DNA of 57,340 nucleotides from IMG/VR virus record IMGVR_UViG_3300030102_001647, positions 1 through 57,340 of that record. One strand, given 5' to 3'. The position numbers and the translations under genes are program-made. This DNA is from a virus. The notes beneath the pieces were generated by a model. That model was given only the letters and a program-made list of their open reading frames with translations, did not search any database and was not told the DNA's origin. Shown in pieces: positions 39,409 to 48,483 of this stretch (the first letter of the stretch is position 1; the number at the start of each line of letters is the position of its first letter).

Positions 39409-40079
39409 TGGCTTACCTGCAAAGCAACATCCCGCATTTTAAATGTTGGGTGCGTCGTGAGTATACCCATAACCACGAAGCTTATCATGGAGAGTTTTTA
39501 CATGCTATGGCAATCGCTGTTACAACGATGCCAAATAGATGTTTAAGTTTTCAAGTTATTTTTACTGGTATAGCACCAGAAGGAGAAAAGGACGATACAG
39601 TACACGGTGGAGCTATGTGGGCTAGGATGCCTATTACGGCTCTGGTAGGAGATATTCCTTTAGACGAGTGGCCTGAACCTATGGATGTTCACAATGCTCA
39701 ACCTTGGGACTGTTCTTCAAACCATCATGCGGTGTATGTATTAGATAGAGCAACACCTTGTCCGTGGTTAGCTAAGATAGATGGTAACATGTATCCTGCT
39801 AAATATTTATTTACTGTTGACTATACAGAAAGTGAAATAGCAGATGACCCTGCACAACATAAACAAAGTCATGTTATGTGTTTATTAGATGCAGGAGAAT
39901 GGACAGGTAATATTGTAGCATTGCCTAATAATCGAGTAAGGGTAACACACCCTGCTTGGTTTGAAACAGGAGAAGGCGCACCAGACTTTAAACCTTCTGC
40001 TCACATACACTATAGTAAAAGTGATTTAGATTACACACTAGATACAAATAGAATATTCGATAATTTATATAATGAATAA
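39408..40079 (+). CDS. Conserved marine-phage protein, unknown
   Basis: 223 residues. Motifs FKCWVRREYTHNHEAYHGEF, GAMWARMPITALVGDIPLDE and DCSSNHHAVYVLDRATPCPW are well defined, with many His, Trp and Cys that could bind metal. I recall similar proteins beside portal genes in uncultured marine phages, but no function. It ends in an 8-base ATGAATAA overlap with the next gene. Confidence 0.6.
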   Translation: MAYLQSNIPHFKCWVRREYTHNHEAYHGEFLHAMAIAVTTMPNRCLSFQVIFTGIAPEGEKDDTVHGGAMWARMPITALVGDIPLDEWPEPMDVHNAQPWDCSSNHHAVYVLDRATPCPWLAKIDGNMYPAKYLFTVDYTESEIADDPAQHKQSHVMCLLDAGEWTGNIVALPNNRVRVTHPAWFETGEGAPDFKPSAHIHYSKSDLDYTLDTNRIFDNLYNE

Positions 40080-40374
40080 ACCACGTATACCAAGAAAGAA
40101 GGGACAACCTGCAGGGAGTAAGAAACACTCTGACCTGTATACTGATGAGAATCCAAAGGGTACTATTCGTGGTTTAAAGTTTGACACACCTGCTAATGCT
40201 AAGTCTAGTATTACTAAGATAAAGCGTAGTGGTAGAACACACGCACATAAAATACAAGCTGCTATTGCAATGGAACAGAGAGCAAAGGTTGCTGGTAAAA
40301 AACAGTCTGCTTCAGTTTATAGAAAGTATATAAATGAGATGAAACAGAAAACCAAACAACGTAGGAAAGCATAA
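40072..40374 (+). CDS. Small basic conserved protein
   Basis: 100 residues. KKHSDLYTDENPKGTIRGLK, then SSITKIKRSGRTHAHKIQAA and AMEQRAKVAGKKQSASVYRK, a recurring pattern in marine phages just before the portal gene. Strongly basic. Function unknown; possibly DNA-associated in the capsid. Confidence 0.6.
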   Translation: MNKPRIPRKKGQPAGSKKHSDLYTDENPKGTIRGLKFDTPANAKSSITKIKRSGRTHAHKIQAAIAMEQRAKVAGKKQSASVYRKYINEMKQKTKQRRKA

Positions 40375-42878
40375 TGGCTACAGAAAAAAATCCATACGAC
40401 CAAATACCAACTGATAATGTAATACAAATAAAAGCAGAAGAACCTATGTCTGCTAATGTATCTTATCAGGTTGACCCTGAAACAGGAGAGGTTGAAGTAG
40501 ACTTCCAAGCAGAAGGTGCTGAGATAGAAGTTGAGATTGAAATTGAAACAGAGTTTTATGAAAACCTAGTAGATAAACTAGATGAAGAAACTTTACAAGA
40601 AATAGGTCGAGGTGTTATTGATAGATACGAAGTAGACAAAGATTCTCGTGCTGAGTGGGAGTCTATGTTTGAAAGGGGTTTTGACCTTCTTGGTTTAAAA
40701 CTAGAAGATACTACTGAGCCATTTGAGGGAGCAGCTACTGCTGTACACCCACTACTAATTGAATCAGCAGTTAAGTTTCAATCTAAAGCATCACAAGAAT
40801 TATTTCCATCTAAAGGACCAGTGAAAGCACAAGTCTTAGGTGATGCCACAATACAAAAACAACAACAAGCTAATCGTGTTCAAAACTTTATGAACTATCA
40901 GGTTACAACACAGATGCCTGAATACTTTGATGAGTTTGAGCGTATGTTGTTTCATCTACCTTTGATTGGTTCTTCAATTAAGAAAATTTATTATGATTCT
41001 AGTCTTGGTCGTCCTGTTTCTGAGTTTGTTCCTATTGACCAGTTTTATGTATCTTACTTTGCAACTGACCTTAGAAGAGCAGACCGTTATACTCATGTTA
41101 TATATCGCAGCCCTGTCGATATGGCTAGGTGCATAGATTCTGGAATGTATGCTGATGTAGAATTACCTAATGCAGGTATTCCACAATTATCAGGTATGGC
41201 AGAAAAGATGGATACTGTTCTTGGTCTTTCTCCTGCTGGAGATAATGACCCACAGTATGTATTACTTGAACAACATTGTTATCTTGAAATGCCTGAAGAC
41301 AAAATGCATGATGGTAAACGAGCATGTCCTTATATTGTAACAGTAGAAGAATCTACTGGAGCCGTTTTATCAATTCGTCGTAATTGGAAAGAAGAGGATG
41401 AACGATATGAGAAGAAGATGCACTTCACCCATTACAGGTATGTCCCTGGTTTTGGTTTCTATGGGCTGGGGCTTATTCACTTCCTTGGCAATCTTACTAT
41501 GTCTGCCACTGCTGCTATGCGCAGTCTTTTGGACGCAGGGCAGTTTGCTAACCTACCGGGTGGCTTTAAAGCTAAAGGAGTACGAATCGTGGGTGACAAT
41601 GACCCGATTGCTCCGGGTGAGTTTAAAGAGGTCGAGGCTACGGGTGTTGATTTATCTAAGGCTATTGTTCCTCTTCCCTTTAAAGAGCCTTCTGGCACTT
41701 TGTTTAACATGCTCAGTTTTGTTACAGGGGCTGGTCAAAAATTTGCAGACTCCACCGAACAAGTAATTGCAGATAGTAAAGGTTATGGTCCTGTTGGTAC
41801 AACTATGGCACTACTTGAGGCTTCAAGTAAATTCTTTAGTGCTATTCATAAAAGACTACACAAGGCACAAGGAGATGAGTTTAAAATTCTTGCTCGTGTT
41901 GATTATGAGTATTTACCAAATGAATATCCTTACAAACTTCCGGGGTGTCTTGAAAAAGTATTTAAAAGAGACTTTAATGGTGATGTAGATATTGTTCCAG
42001 TATCTGACCCTAACATTCCTTCTAATGCTCAACGTATGTTGTTAATTCAAATGGTACAACAGATTGCAGCACAATCTCCTCCTGATATGTTTGATATGGA
42101 AGCAATTAATCGTATGCTTCTTACAACTGCAAATGTACCAGATGTAGATAAACTTATGCCTTATAAAGAGGAGGCACAGCCACAAGACCCACTATCAGAT
42201 ATTAAGTCTGCTAATAAAGGTAATCCTATTAAAGCGTTTAAAGGACAGAATCATGATGCGCATATGCAAGTTAAGGGTGCTTACATACAAGACCCAATGA
42301 ATCAACAAACAAATCCTGCATTTGCTAAAGTTGCTGGTGCATTACAAGCTAATATATCAGAACATGCAATGTTAAAATATGAAGAACAAATTGAAGGTCT
42401 AACAATGCAAGCAATGCAAGACCCGCAGGTTGCTGCTATGTTAGCACAAATGCCTGACCCTGTTGCTGCAATGCAAGCACAAGCTGCGCAACAAATTATG
42501 CAAGCAGGTATGGCTATGGCACAACAAAGACAAGCAGGTACACCTGAAGCTCAAATGGTACAACTTGAAGCACAACGTCTTGGTATTGAACAAGATAAAT
42601 TACAAGCTGGTCTTGCTAAAGAACAAATTGAAGCTTCACTTAAACAGCGTGACCTTGATTTAAAAGAACAAAAAATTATTCTTGATGCGCAAAAAGCTGG
42701 TGCTAGTGATGCACTAAAAGATGCTCAGAAAGAAGAGGACAGAAATAATAAACGTGTTCTCAAAGCTATGGACTTGATTGGTGACTTAATGAAGGCACAG
42801 GAGGCTAATGAATTAGAGGAGTCAAAAGCAGTTGCAAATCTTTTAATGCAATTTATTAAAGAAGGTAAAAATATTTGA
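40374..42878 (+). CDS. Portal protein (P22/HMO-2011-like)
   Basis: 834 residues. Forms the DNA gateway ring at one capsid vertex. An acidic start (EVDFQAEGAEIEVEIEIETE) is followed by RAEWESMFERGFDLLGLKLE, ATAVHPLLIESAVKFQSKAS and ELFPSKGPVKAQVLGD, typical of large podovirus portals, and by PGFGFYGLGLIHFLGNLTMS with ATAAMRSLLDAGQFANLPGG. The C-terminal ~250 residues are Gln/Ala-rich helices (AAMQAQAAQQIMQAGMAMAQ), expected for a barrel in the capsid. Bases ~41395-41720 use more G/C than the flanks. Bases 42169-42181 match the leader loop at 20106. Confidence 0.92.
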   Translation: MATEKNPYDQIPTDNVIQIKAEEPMSANVSYQVDPETGEVEVDFQAEGAEIEVEIEIETEFYENLVDKLDEETLQEIGRGVIDRYEVDKDSRAEWESMFERGFDLLGLKLEDTTEPFEGAATAVHPLLIESAVKFQSKASQELFPSKGPVKAQVLGDATIQKQQQANRVQNFMNYQVTTQMPEYFDEFERMLFHLPLIGSSIKKIYYDSSLGRPVSEFVPIDQFYVSYFATDLRRADRYTHVIYRSPVDMARCIDSGMYADVELPNAGIPQLSGMAEKMDTVLGLSPAGDNDPQYVLLEQHCYLEMPEDKMHDGKRACPYIVTVEESTGAVLSIRRNWKEEDERYEKKMHFTHYRYVPGFGFYGLGLIHFLGNLTMSATAAMRSLLDAGQFANLPGGFKAKGVRIVGDNDPIAPGEFKEVEATGVDLSKAIVPLPFKEPSGTLFNMLSFVTGAGQKFADSTEQVIADSKGYGPVGTTMALLEASSKFFSAIHKRLHKAQGDEFKILARVDYEYLPNEYPYKLPGCLEKVFKRDFNGDVDIVPVSDPNIPSNAQRMLLIQMVQQIAAQSPPDMFDMEAINRMLLTTANVPDVDKLMPYKEEAQPQDPLSDIKSANKGNPIKAFKGQNHDAHMQVKGAYIQDPMNQQTNPAFAKVAGALQANISEHAMLKYEEQIEGLTMQAMQDPQVAAMLAQMPDPVAAMQAQAAQQIMQAGMAMAQQRQAGTPEAQMVQLEAQRLGIEQDKLQAGLAKEQIEASLKQRDLDLKEQKIILDAQKAGASDALKDAQKEEDRNNKRVLKAMDLIGDLMKAQEANELEESKAVANLLMQFIKEGKNI

Positions 42879-43060
42879 CACTCTACGAAAATTTAGTTAT
42901 AGAACTTCAAAAAGAAATTGATGAAGTAAAAAATTCGCTTGCATATGGAAGTGTTTCGGATTATCCTAGTTATCGTGAAGCTGTTGGAAAAATTAACGGC
43001 TTTGAGATTTCAATTAGTATAATTAAAGATACTACCAATAGATATATTGAAGAGGATTAA
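42875..43060 (+). CDS. Small protein between portal and co-chaperonin
   Basis: 61 residues from a TTG start that overlaps the portal TGA by 4 bases, with AAGG upstream. TLYENLVIELQKEIDEVKNS is a coiled-coil-like helix, then AYGSVSDYPSYREAVGKING. Unknown; coupled to the portal, so perhaps a small head component. TTGACA-17-TATAGA (42875-42903) overlaps its start and might be a promoter. Confidence 0.55.
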   Translation: MTLYENLVIELQKEIDEVKNSLAYGSVSDYPSYREAVGKINGFEISISIIKDTTNRYIEED

Positions 43061-43061
43061 T

Positions 43062-43469
43062 ATGCAAGCAATTTCTAATGCAATAAAAAATGATGAATGG
43101 ATTACAGATGCTGAAGTTCCTGACCCAGAAGTTTTACCGGAAATACCGGGTTACAATGTTTTGGTTCGCCCTGTATCTGTTAAATCTGAGACTAAAGGTG
43201 GAATTATTCTACCAGACTCTATCAAATCGGATATGGCTTACCTTACTACAGTGGGCAGGGTCTTACGAGTGGGTAATCTTGCTTATGCTGATGATAAATT
43301 TAAAGGTCGCCCGTGGTGTAAGGAAGGTGACTACATATGTTATGGAAAGCATAGCGGAACTAAGTTCTTTTATAAAGGTATTCAGCTATTGCTTATTTTC
43401 GATGACGATGTTAAAATGGTAGTTGAAGATTCAAAAGATTTAGACCCCACCTACAATTTATCTAACTAA
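43062..43469 (+). CDS. GroES-like co-chaperonin
   Basis: 135 residues from ATG 43062. PGYNVLVRPVSVKSETKGGI followed by ILPDS is the strand and mobile loop of the 10-kDa chaperonin fold, and TVGRVLRVGNLAYADDKFKG, KEGDYICYGKHSGTKFFYKG, LLLIFDDDVKMVVED complete the barrel. Like T4 gp31 it may replace or adapt host GroES so that host GroEL folds the capsid protein, which lies three genes downstream. The N-terminal ~27 residues are an extension not needed for the fold. Confidence 0.85.
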   Translation: MQAISNAIKNDEWITDAEVPDPEVLPEIPGYNVLVRPVSVKSETKGGIILPDSIKSDMAYLTTVGRVLRVGNLAYADDKFKGRPWCKEGDYICYGKHSGTKFFYKGIQLLLIFDDDVKMVVEDSKDLDPTYNLSN

Positions 43470-43475
43470 GCACTA

Positions 43476-43504
43476 TTGCGAAATAATAATACATAATATA
43501 TAAT
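43476..43504 (+). promoter_or_regulatory. Late-type promoter for scaffold and capsid
   Basis: TTGCGA (43476-43481), 17-base spacer, TATAAT (43499-43504) in the 91-base gap. Downstream a small hairpin (ACAGCG / CGCTGT, about 43512-43538) lies in the leader before AAAAGGAG and the scaffold ATG. Confidence 0.6.
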
Positions 43505-43560
43505 ATATAGGAACAGCGTAATTCGTCTTTTTCGCTGTGGACGTTAAAAGGAGTAAAAAC

Positions 43561-44556
43561 ATGTCACAGACTGAATGGTCTACAATTGAGCCTACAAAGG
43601 CTGAACAAGAAAAAATAGAATATGAAATAGAAGGAGAAGAGCCAGAGCAACAAATAGAAGCTGCTGCTCCAGAAGAAAAAGAAGAAGCTCCTCCACAAGA
43701 AGAACAACCTCAAGCCGCTGTTGAGGAATCTACTAAACCAGAAGAACCAAAAGAACTTGATGGTATAGAAACTTCCGGCGCACAAAAAAGAATTAGGCAA
43801 CTCGTAAAACAAAAAAAAGAACGAGAAGAAGAAATAGAAAAACTAGTTGCCGCTAATAAAGAAATGCAGGTAAAGCTGCAATCTCAAGAAGATGAATATA
43901 AAAAAGCATTATTAGAAAATGCAACATCTTCTGAAAGCCAAGTTAAAGAAAGACTTGAATTAGCTAGAGATGCTTATAAACGTGCTGTAGACAGTGGAGA
44001 CTCTGATTTAATTCTACGAGCGCAAGAAGCTTTAAATTCTGCACAACAAGATACTACTCGTTTTGCTGACTATAAAAAAGAACTAGATTCTTACACAGTA
44101 CAACAAGAACAACCACAACCTGAAGCTATTCAACAAGCCTCCACTTATCAAGGATATGATGAAAAAGCTATTATGTGGGCGCATAAAAACGAATGGTTTA
44201 ATACAGACCAAGTTATGACAGCTGCTGCTCTTGCAATTGATGCGCAGCTAAAAGAAGAGGGATATGACCCTTCTGAAGATGAATTTTATCTGGAAGTAGA
44301 TAAGCGTATTGCTAATACATTTCCACATAAATTTGGTGGCAATGCTGCCAACCCCGTACCGCAGGAAACGTCACAACCTGCTCAAGTGGTCGCTGGAGCT
44401 TCACGCACTCCGTCAACCTCATCAAGCAAGAAAGTAAAACTCACACAAGAGGATGTACGTCTTGCTAATAAGTGGGGTATATCACTTGAACAGTATGCAG
44501 CCGAGAAACTCAAAGTTGAAAACTCTGATGGCGAGTATACTACAATTAACCGATAG
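43561..44556 (+). CDS. Scaffold protein
   Basis: 331 residues from ATG 43561 (MSQTEWSTIEPTKAEQEKIE), with AAAAGGAG seven bases upstream. Extremely acidic, Pro/Glu/Gln-rich N-terminal third, then a long coiled-coil (RIRQLVKQKKEREEEIEKLV) and a basic Ser-rich end with SKKVKLTQEDVRLANKWGIS. This build, directly before decoration and capsid genes, is typical of podovirus scaffold proteins that shape the prohead and then leave. No protease in the window to remove it. Confidence 0.78.
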   Translation: MSQTEWSTIEPTKAEQEKIEYEIEGEEPEQQIEAAAPEEKEEAPPQEEQPQAAVEESTKPEEPKELDGIETSGAQKRIRQLVKQKKEREEEIEKLVAANKEMQVKLQSQEDEYKKALLENATSSESQVKERLELARDAYKRAVDSGDSDLILRAQEALNSAQQDTTRFADYKKELDSYTVQQEQPQPEAIQQASTYQGYDEKAIMWAHKNEWFNTDQVMTAAALAIDAQLKEEGYDPSEDEFYLEVDKRIANTFPHKFGGNAANPVPQETSQPAQVVAGASRTPSTSSSKKVKLTQEDVRLANKWGISLEQYAAEKLKVENSDGEYTTINR

Positions 44557-44571
44557 CGTGGAGGAAACCCA

Positions 44572-45060
44572 ATGACAAGTAAAAAAACACGAGAAACCCA
44601 GAGTCGTGAACTGGAAACCAGAGAACAAGAAACATACGAATATCGTGAACCAAATCTTTTAGATATTCCTGAATCTGTAGTTAATAGATTTACAAATGAT
44701 GGAATGACACTTCGTTGGATACGTATAACCCTAAAAGGAAATGATGATTATACAAATGTGGGTAAACGACTAGCTGAAGGCTGGGAGTTTGTTAATCTGG
44801 ATGAAGTACCTGAAATGGCACATACTTCAATGGTGAAGGATGATGGTCGTTACAAAGGTACAATTTGTCGAGGAGATTTAGCCCTTGTCAAAATGCCGAA
44901 AGGTAAAGCTATGGCTCGACAAAAACATTTTGAAAACGCATCTGCGGAAATGGTACATGCTGTAAATTCACAACTTGAAAATGCTAGTGACCGCCGTATG
45001 CCTATTTCAAACTCAAGTAAAACCAATGTAACTAAGGGTCGTTCTCCACAGTTCGATTAA
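44572..45060 (+). CDS. Conserved hypothetical virion-region protein
   Basis: 162 residues. A charged start (TSKKTRETQSRELETREQET) precedes a conserved-looking core, GMTLRWIRITLKGNDDYTNV with GWEFVNLDEVPEMA and GTICRGDLALVKMPKGKAMA. Recurs between scaffold and capsid genes of marine podoviruses. Function unknown. Confidence 0.6.
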   Translation: MTSKKTRETQSRELETREQETYEYREPNLLDIPESVVNRFTNDGMTLRWIRITLKGNDDYTNVGKRLAEGWEFVNLDEVPEMAHTSMVKDDGRYKGTICRGDLALVKMPKGKAMARQKHFENASAEMVHAVNSQLENASDRRMPISNSSKTNVTKGRSPQFD

Positions 45061-45100
45061 AATATTTAGCCTTGGTTACACAGATTAGGAGAAAAATAAG

Positions 45101-45688
45101 ATGACTGCAACTTATGCACCTAATGGTTTAACTCCTACCCGTATTCGTGGTGGCGCACCAAATTCAAATGGTACTAATGAGTACCCAATTAAATCTGGTG
45201 ATGCTAACACAATATTCACTGGACAACCTGTCCGTGTATCCGCTGGGCATATTACTGCTGTTATTTCAGTGGGACTATCGCCTGTTGGTGTTTTCCAAGG
45301 CTGTCGGTATGTAGAAGACGGGGAACAGAAGTTTAAATCATATTGGCCCGGTGGCACATCAGCCACTAACGCTGTAGGTCTTGTAGTAGATAATCCTGCT
45401 CAAGTCTACGAAATTCAATGCGACTCATCAGTCACTGCTGCGGCTGTCGGCGCAACTATGTCGTTCAACGCAGTTACCTCTGGTTCTACCTTTACAGGTC
45501 GTTCCGGCGCAGGTGCTGATGGTTCAACAGTTGCTACAACAGGACTAGACCTCAAGGTCATTCGTGTTGTTGATGAACCCGGTAATGTAACTGGTGACGC
45601 TAAAACTAAAATTGAAGTACTACTGAATCTGCATGAAGACAACTTCCGTAACGTCTTTGTGACTGCTCCAGTAACAACAACTAACTAG
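45101..45688 (+). CDS. Head decoration / structural protein candidate
   Basis: 195 residues, Gly/Thr/Ser-rich beta protein (GLTPTRIRGGAPNSNGTNEY, HITAVISVGLSPVGVFQGCR). AGGAG precedes the ATG. Codons are more C-rich than neighbours, as in the capsid gene, which suggests high expression. Its place directly before the capsid gene suggests a decoration or cement protein; not proven by motif. Confidence 0.6.
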   Translation: MTATYAPNGLTPTRIRGGAPNSNGTNEYPIKSGDANTIFTGQPVRVSAGHITAVISVGLSPVGVFQGCRYVEDGEQKFKSYWPGGTSATNAVGLVVDNPAQVYEIQCDSSVTAAAVGATMSFNAVTSGSTFTGRSGAGADGSTVATTGLDLKVIRVVDEPGNVTGDAKTKIEVLLNLHEDNFRNVFVTAPVTTTN

Positions 45689-45703
45689 GGGAGATAAATA
45701 ACA

Positions 45704-46648
45704 ATGGCTATAAATAGAGCATCTATTGCTAAAGAGCTTCTCCCCGGTCTTAATGCCGTATTCGGTCTTGAGTATGGGGAAGTCTCTGATGAACACGCTC
45801 CACTGTTTGAAACTGAGAACAGTGACCGTGCTTTCGAGGAAGAGGTTCTTTTCACTGGCTTCGGTACTGCACCTGTAAAAGGTGAAGGTGCTGCTGTTTC
45901 TTACGACGACGCTTCTGAAAGCTTTACATCTCGTTACACACACGAGACTATTGCTCTTGGATTTGCTGTCACAGAAGAAGCTATGGAAGATAATCTTTAT
46001 GACACATTCGCCAAGTTACGTGCCAAAGGTTTGGCTCGTGCAATGGCTAACACAAAACAAGTTAAAGCTGCTGACGTATTTAACAACGGTTTTAACTCAA
46101 GCTTTGCTGGTGGTGATGGACAACCGTTCTTCTCCAACGCACACCCGACTATTGGGGATGGCAACCAAAGTAACTTGCTTACTGCTGCTGACCTGTCGGA
46201 AGCTTCGCTGGAAACTGCTCTTATCAGCATTTCCAAAATCAAAGATGACCGTGGTATCTTAATTGGCGCACAAGCCGAAAGCCTCCACATTCCATCTGAC
46301 TTGGCGTTTGTTGCTGACCAAGTTCTAAACAGCACAATGTCAACAACTATTGGGGTTAACCCAACAACTGCAGCTAATGGTGCAACAAATGTAAACGATA
46401 TTAACTCTATCAGAAACCAAGGACTTATTCCCGGTGGTTTCTTTGTGAACCGTCGCTTTACAGATACAAACGCATTCTTCATCAAAACTGATGTTCCGAA
46501 TGGCGCAAAAATGTTTGTACGTTCACCATTGCAAACCAAAATGGAACCAGATTTCGATACAGGAAACCTTCGCTTTAAAGCTCGTGAGCGTTATAGCTTT
46601 GGCTTCTCTGATTGGAGAGGTTACTTTGGTAATGCTGGTTCTTCCTAA
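45704..46648 (+). CDS. Major capsid protein (HK97-type fold, inferred)
   Basis: 314 residues. FGLEYGEVSDEHAPLFETEN opens it; a conserved middle YTHETIALGFAVTEEAMEDN, with FAKLRAKGLARAMANTKQVK and GDGQPFFSNAHPTIGDG, is typical of marine phage capsid subunits. It ends SFGFSDWRGYFGNAGSS, with no N-terminal delta domain. Directly after scaffold and decoration genes and followed by a strong terminator, as expected for the most abundant product. Codons avoid rare A/T endings. Confidence 0.9.
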   Translation: MAINRASIAKELLPGLNAVFGLEYGEVSDEHAPLFETENSDRAFEEEVLFTGFGTAPVKGEGAAVSYDDASESFTSRYTHETIALGFAVTEEAMEDNLYDTFAKLRAKGLARAMANTKQVKAADVFNNGFNSSFAGGDGQPFFSNAHPTIGDGNQSNLLTAADLSEASLETALISISKIKDDRGILIGAQAESLHIPSDLAFVADQVLNSTMSTTIGVNPTTAANGATNVNDINSIRNQGLIPGGFFVNRRFTDTNAFFIKTDVPNGAKMFVRSPLQTKMEPDFDTGNLRFKARERYSFGFSDWRGYFGNAGSS

Positions 46649-46685
46649 GAACTAGTGTAACACAAAAACTTAATTAAAGTTTTAT

Positions 46686-46717
46686 GGGGAAAGGTCGTTG
46701 TATCTTTCCCCTTTTTT
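46686..46717 (+). terminator. Factor-independent terminator after capsid gene
   Basis: GGGGAAAG (46686-46693), 10-base loop, CTTTCCCC (46704-46711) and six T. Clear and strong; it isolates the capsid message from the downstream genes. Confidence 0.9.
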
Positions 46718-46726
46718 GTGTATAAT
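46698..46726 (+). promoter_or_regulatory. Late promoter embedded in the terminator
   Basis: TTGTAT (46698-46703) lies in the terminator loop; 17 bases later is TATAAT (46721-46726). Box sequences and spacing equal the site at 37280. It restarts transcription for the connector genes. Confidence 0.6.
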
Positions 46727-46758
46727 AGGTGTATCTGATTATAACTAGGAGTATTAAT

Positions 46759-47064
46759 ATGACAACAAATCTTAGAGTATCTTTTGTATCTACATCAGGA
46801 GATGCAGTTGATGCAGCAAGCGGAAAAGCTGTAAAGGATACACGGATACGTGCTATTCATGCTACTGGTGTTGGTGATTTTATAATTGCTGGAACATCTA
46901 CAGACCCTTTTGGAACTGTAACAGGAAACATTATTAAATTTACTAATACTACAGCAAATGATAGCACAGACCAATATTATAGTGATAATGGTATTAGAAT
47001 GACAGGAACTGTTTCTGTAGCTTTACCAGTTAGTGCAGCAACTGTGACTCTTTACTATGGCTAA
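46759..47064 (+). CDS. Small structural protein candidate
   Basis: 101 residues from ATG 46759 (MTTNLRVSFVSTSGDAVDAA), with AGGAG upstream. All-beta, Thr/Ser-rich, ending VSVALPVSAATVTLYYG. Similar in type to the protein at 53522. Between capsid and connector genes, so likely a head or neck subunit. It ends in the 8-base ATGGCTAA overlap. Confidence 0.55.
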   Translation: MTTNLRVSFVSTSGDAVDAASGKAVKDTRIRAIHATGVGDFIIAGTSTDPFGTVTGNIIKFTNTTANDSTDQYYSDNGIRMTGTVSVALPVSAATVTLYYG

Positions 47065-47710
47065 TTATACATTCCTTGTAAATGATATTATTGAAACTAC
47101 TGAAAATGATGGCACAGAGTTTGTCAATCATATTCCTAAACTTGTTAATCGTGCAGAAGAAAGACTAACAAAATCTCTTGATGATTATGGTCTTGTAACT
47201 ATAACATCTATTACACTTTCAGCTGGAACAAATGATTATACATTACCGACAGGAACAAGACTAGTTAAAAATATTAATATTACTGAAAGCGGAACTAAAA
47301 TTAATTTATTACAAAGAACGGATGAATTTATAAATGATTACTGGCCTGTATCAGCAAGCACTGGAACTCCAAAATACTATTCAAAAAGAACAAATACACA
47401 AGTTCGTTTTGCCCCTACAGCTAGTGCTACTTACAGCGGAGAGCTTGTCTACATTACTAGACCTGTAACTTTAACTAGTGCAACAGATAGTAATTACTTT
47501 AGTGAGTTTTGTTATGATGCTTTGTATGCGGCTTGTATGTCAGAAGCTTTGGGATTTATGAAAAACTATACAGCTAAACAAGTATATGAACAACAATATC
47601 AAAATGCAGTAGGTTTACTACGTAACCAATCAAGAAGAACACGCCGTGATGATATGCAAACTCCTGCTTCAACAGGTGGTGGTGATAACACAATTGAAGG
47701 AGGATTGTAA
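47057..47710 (+). CDS. Head-tail connector (P22 gp4-like)
   Basis: 217 residues. VNHIPKLVNRAEERLTKSLD is the amphipathic helix common to adaptor proteins that stack under the portal, followed by beta-rich YTLPTGTRLVKNINI, GTPKYYSKRTNTQVRFAP, and a helical end with MSEALGFMKNYTAKQVYEQQ. A second protein of this type occurs at 50810. Adaptor or tail-accessory function inferred. Confidence 0.65.
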   Translation: MANYTFLVNDIIETTENDGTEFVNHIPKLVNRAEERLTKSLDDYGLVTITSITLSAGTNDYTLPTGTRLVKNINITESGTKINLLQRTDEFINDYWPVSASTGTPKYYSKRTNTQVRFAPTASATYSGELVYITRPVTLTSATDSNYFSEFCYDALYAACMSEALGFMKNYTAKQVYEQQYQNAVGLLRNQSRRTRRDDMQTPASTGGGDNTIEGGL

Positions 47711-48483
47711 TGGCTGGTAAAACAGAAATAATAAAAGCAATAGCAAACATTGGTAAAGCAGCTGCTAATAAACAATTTGGTAAAAAAGCTGTTGACTCTG
47801 CAGTTAAGTCTGAAAAAGCTAAAGAGCGTTTTGCAAAAGCTCAACTACGTGCAAAAAAGAAAACAGATGCAGAAAAAAAAGCAAAAGATAAAAAAATAGA
47901 AAGTAAAGGCGCAGGGGCTACAGGAGTTCGTCGTCGTAAAAAAATGAGAGCAGAAGATAAAGCGAGGGCAGCATATGAAAAATTTCAAAAGGCTACTAGT
48001 AAAATTAAAAAAACTGAATCTATTGAAGACTTTCTCAAACGTGGTGGAGAGATTAGTGAACTTCCTCGTTCAATGCAAGCATTTTATAGAAAAGAAGTTG
48101 AAAAAGAATTAAAAGGTCAAACATCTCGTCCACTACGTGAGCTTCGTCAATCACAAACTGATAGGAAAAAAAGAAGACAAGCTCGTAAACTTACAGAAGG
48201 TAGAGAAACTACAGAAGCTTTTGAAAGACGTATGGCTAGAGAGGCAGAATCTGGTGGCGTAGAAGATGTAGGTCCAAGACGTTCTCAACGTGGTTCACAG
48301 CGTGACCCATTGTATGAATATGAGCGTAGTCAGGCTGCTGCTTTTCTTAGAGGTAAAGATTCACCTCAGTCAGAATCAGATATTCAAGATTTAGTAGAAA
48401 TGTTTACAACCAAAAAGAAGGGCGGTACTTTAGGTCGTGGTATGGGTAAAGCTCTTCGAGGTGGTGGAAAGGTAATAAGATAA
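47710..48483 (+). CDS. Lys/Arg-rich protein with GRGMGKALRGGGK end
   Basis: 257 residues, about a third Lys/Arg/Glu, helical (KSEKAKERFAKAQLRAKKKT, DFLKRGGEISELPRSMQAF). Ends KKKGGTLGRGMGKALRGGGK then VIR, almost the same as the end of the next gene. Probably nucleic-acid binding and packed in the head; unproven. Confidence 0.55.
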   Translation: MAGKTEIIKAIANIGKAAANKQFGKKAVDSAVKSEKAKERFAKAQLRAKKKTDAEKKAKDKKIESKGAGATGVRRRKKMRAEDKARAAYEKFQKATSKIKKTESIEDFLKRGGEISELPRSMQAFYRKEVEKELKGQTSRPLRELRQSQTDRKKRRQARKLTEGRETTEAFERRMAREAESGGVEDVGPRRSQRGSQRDPLYEYERSQAAAFLRGKDSPQSESDIQDLVEMFTTKKKGGTLGRGMGKALRGGGKVIR

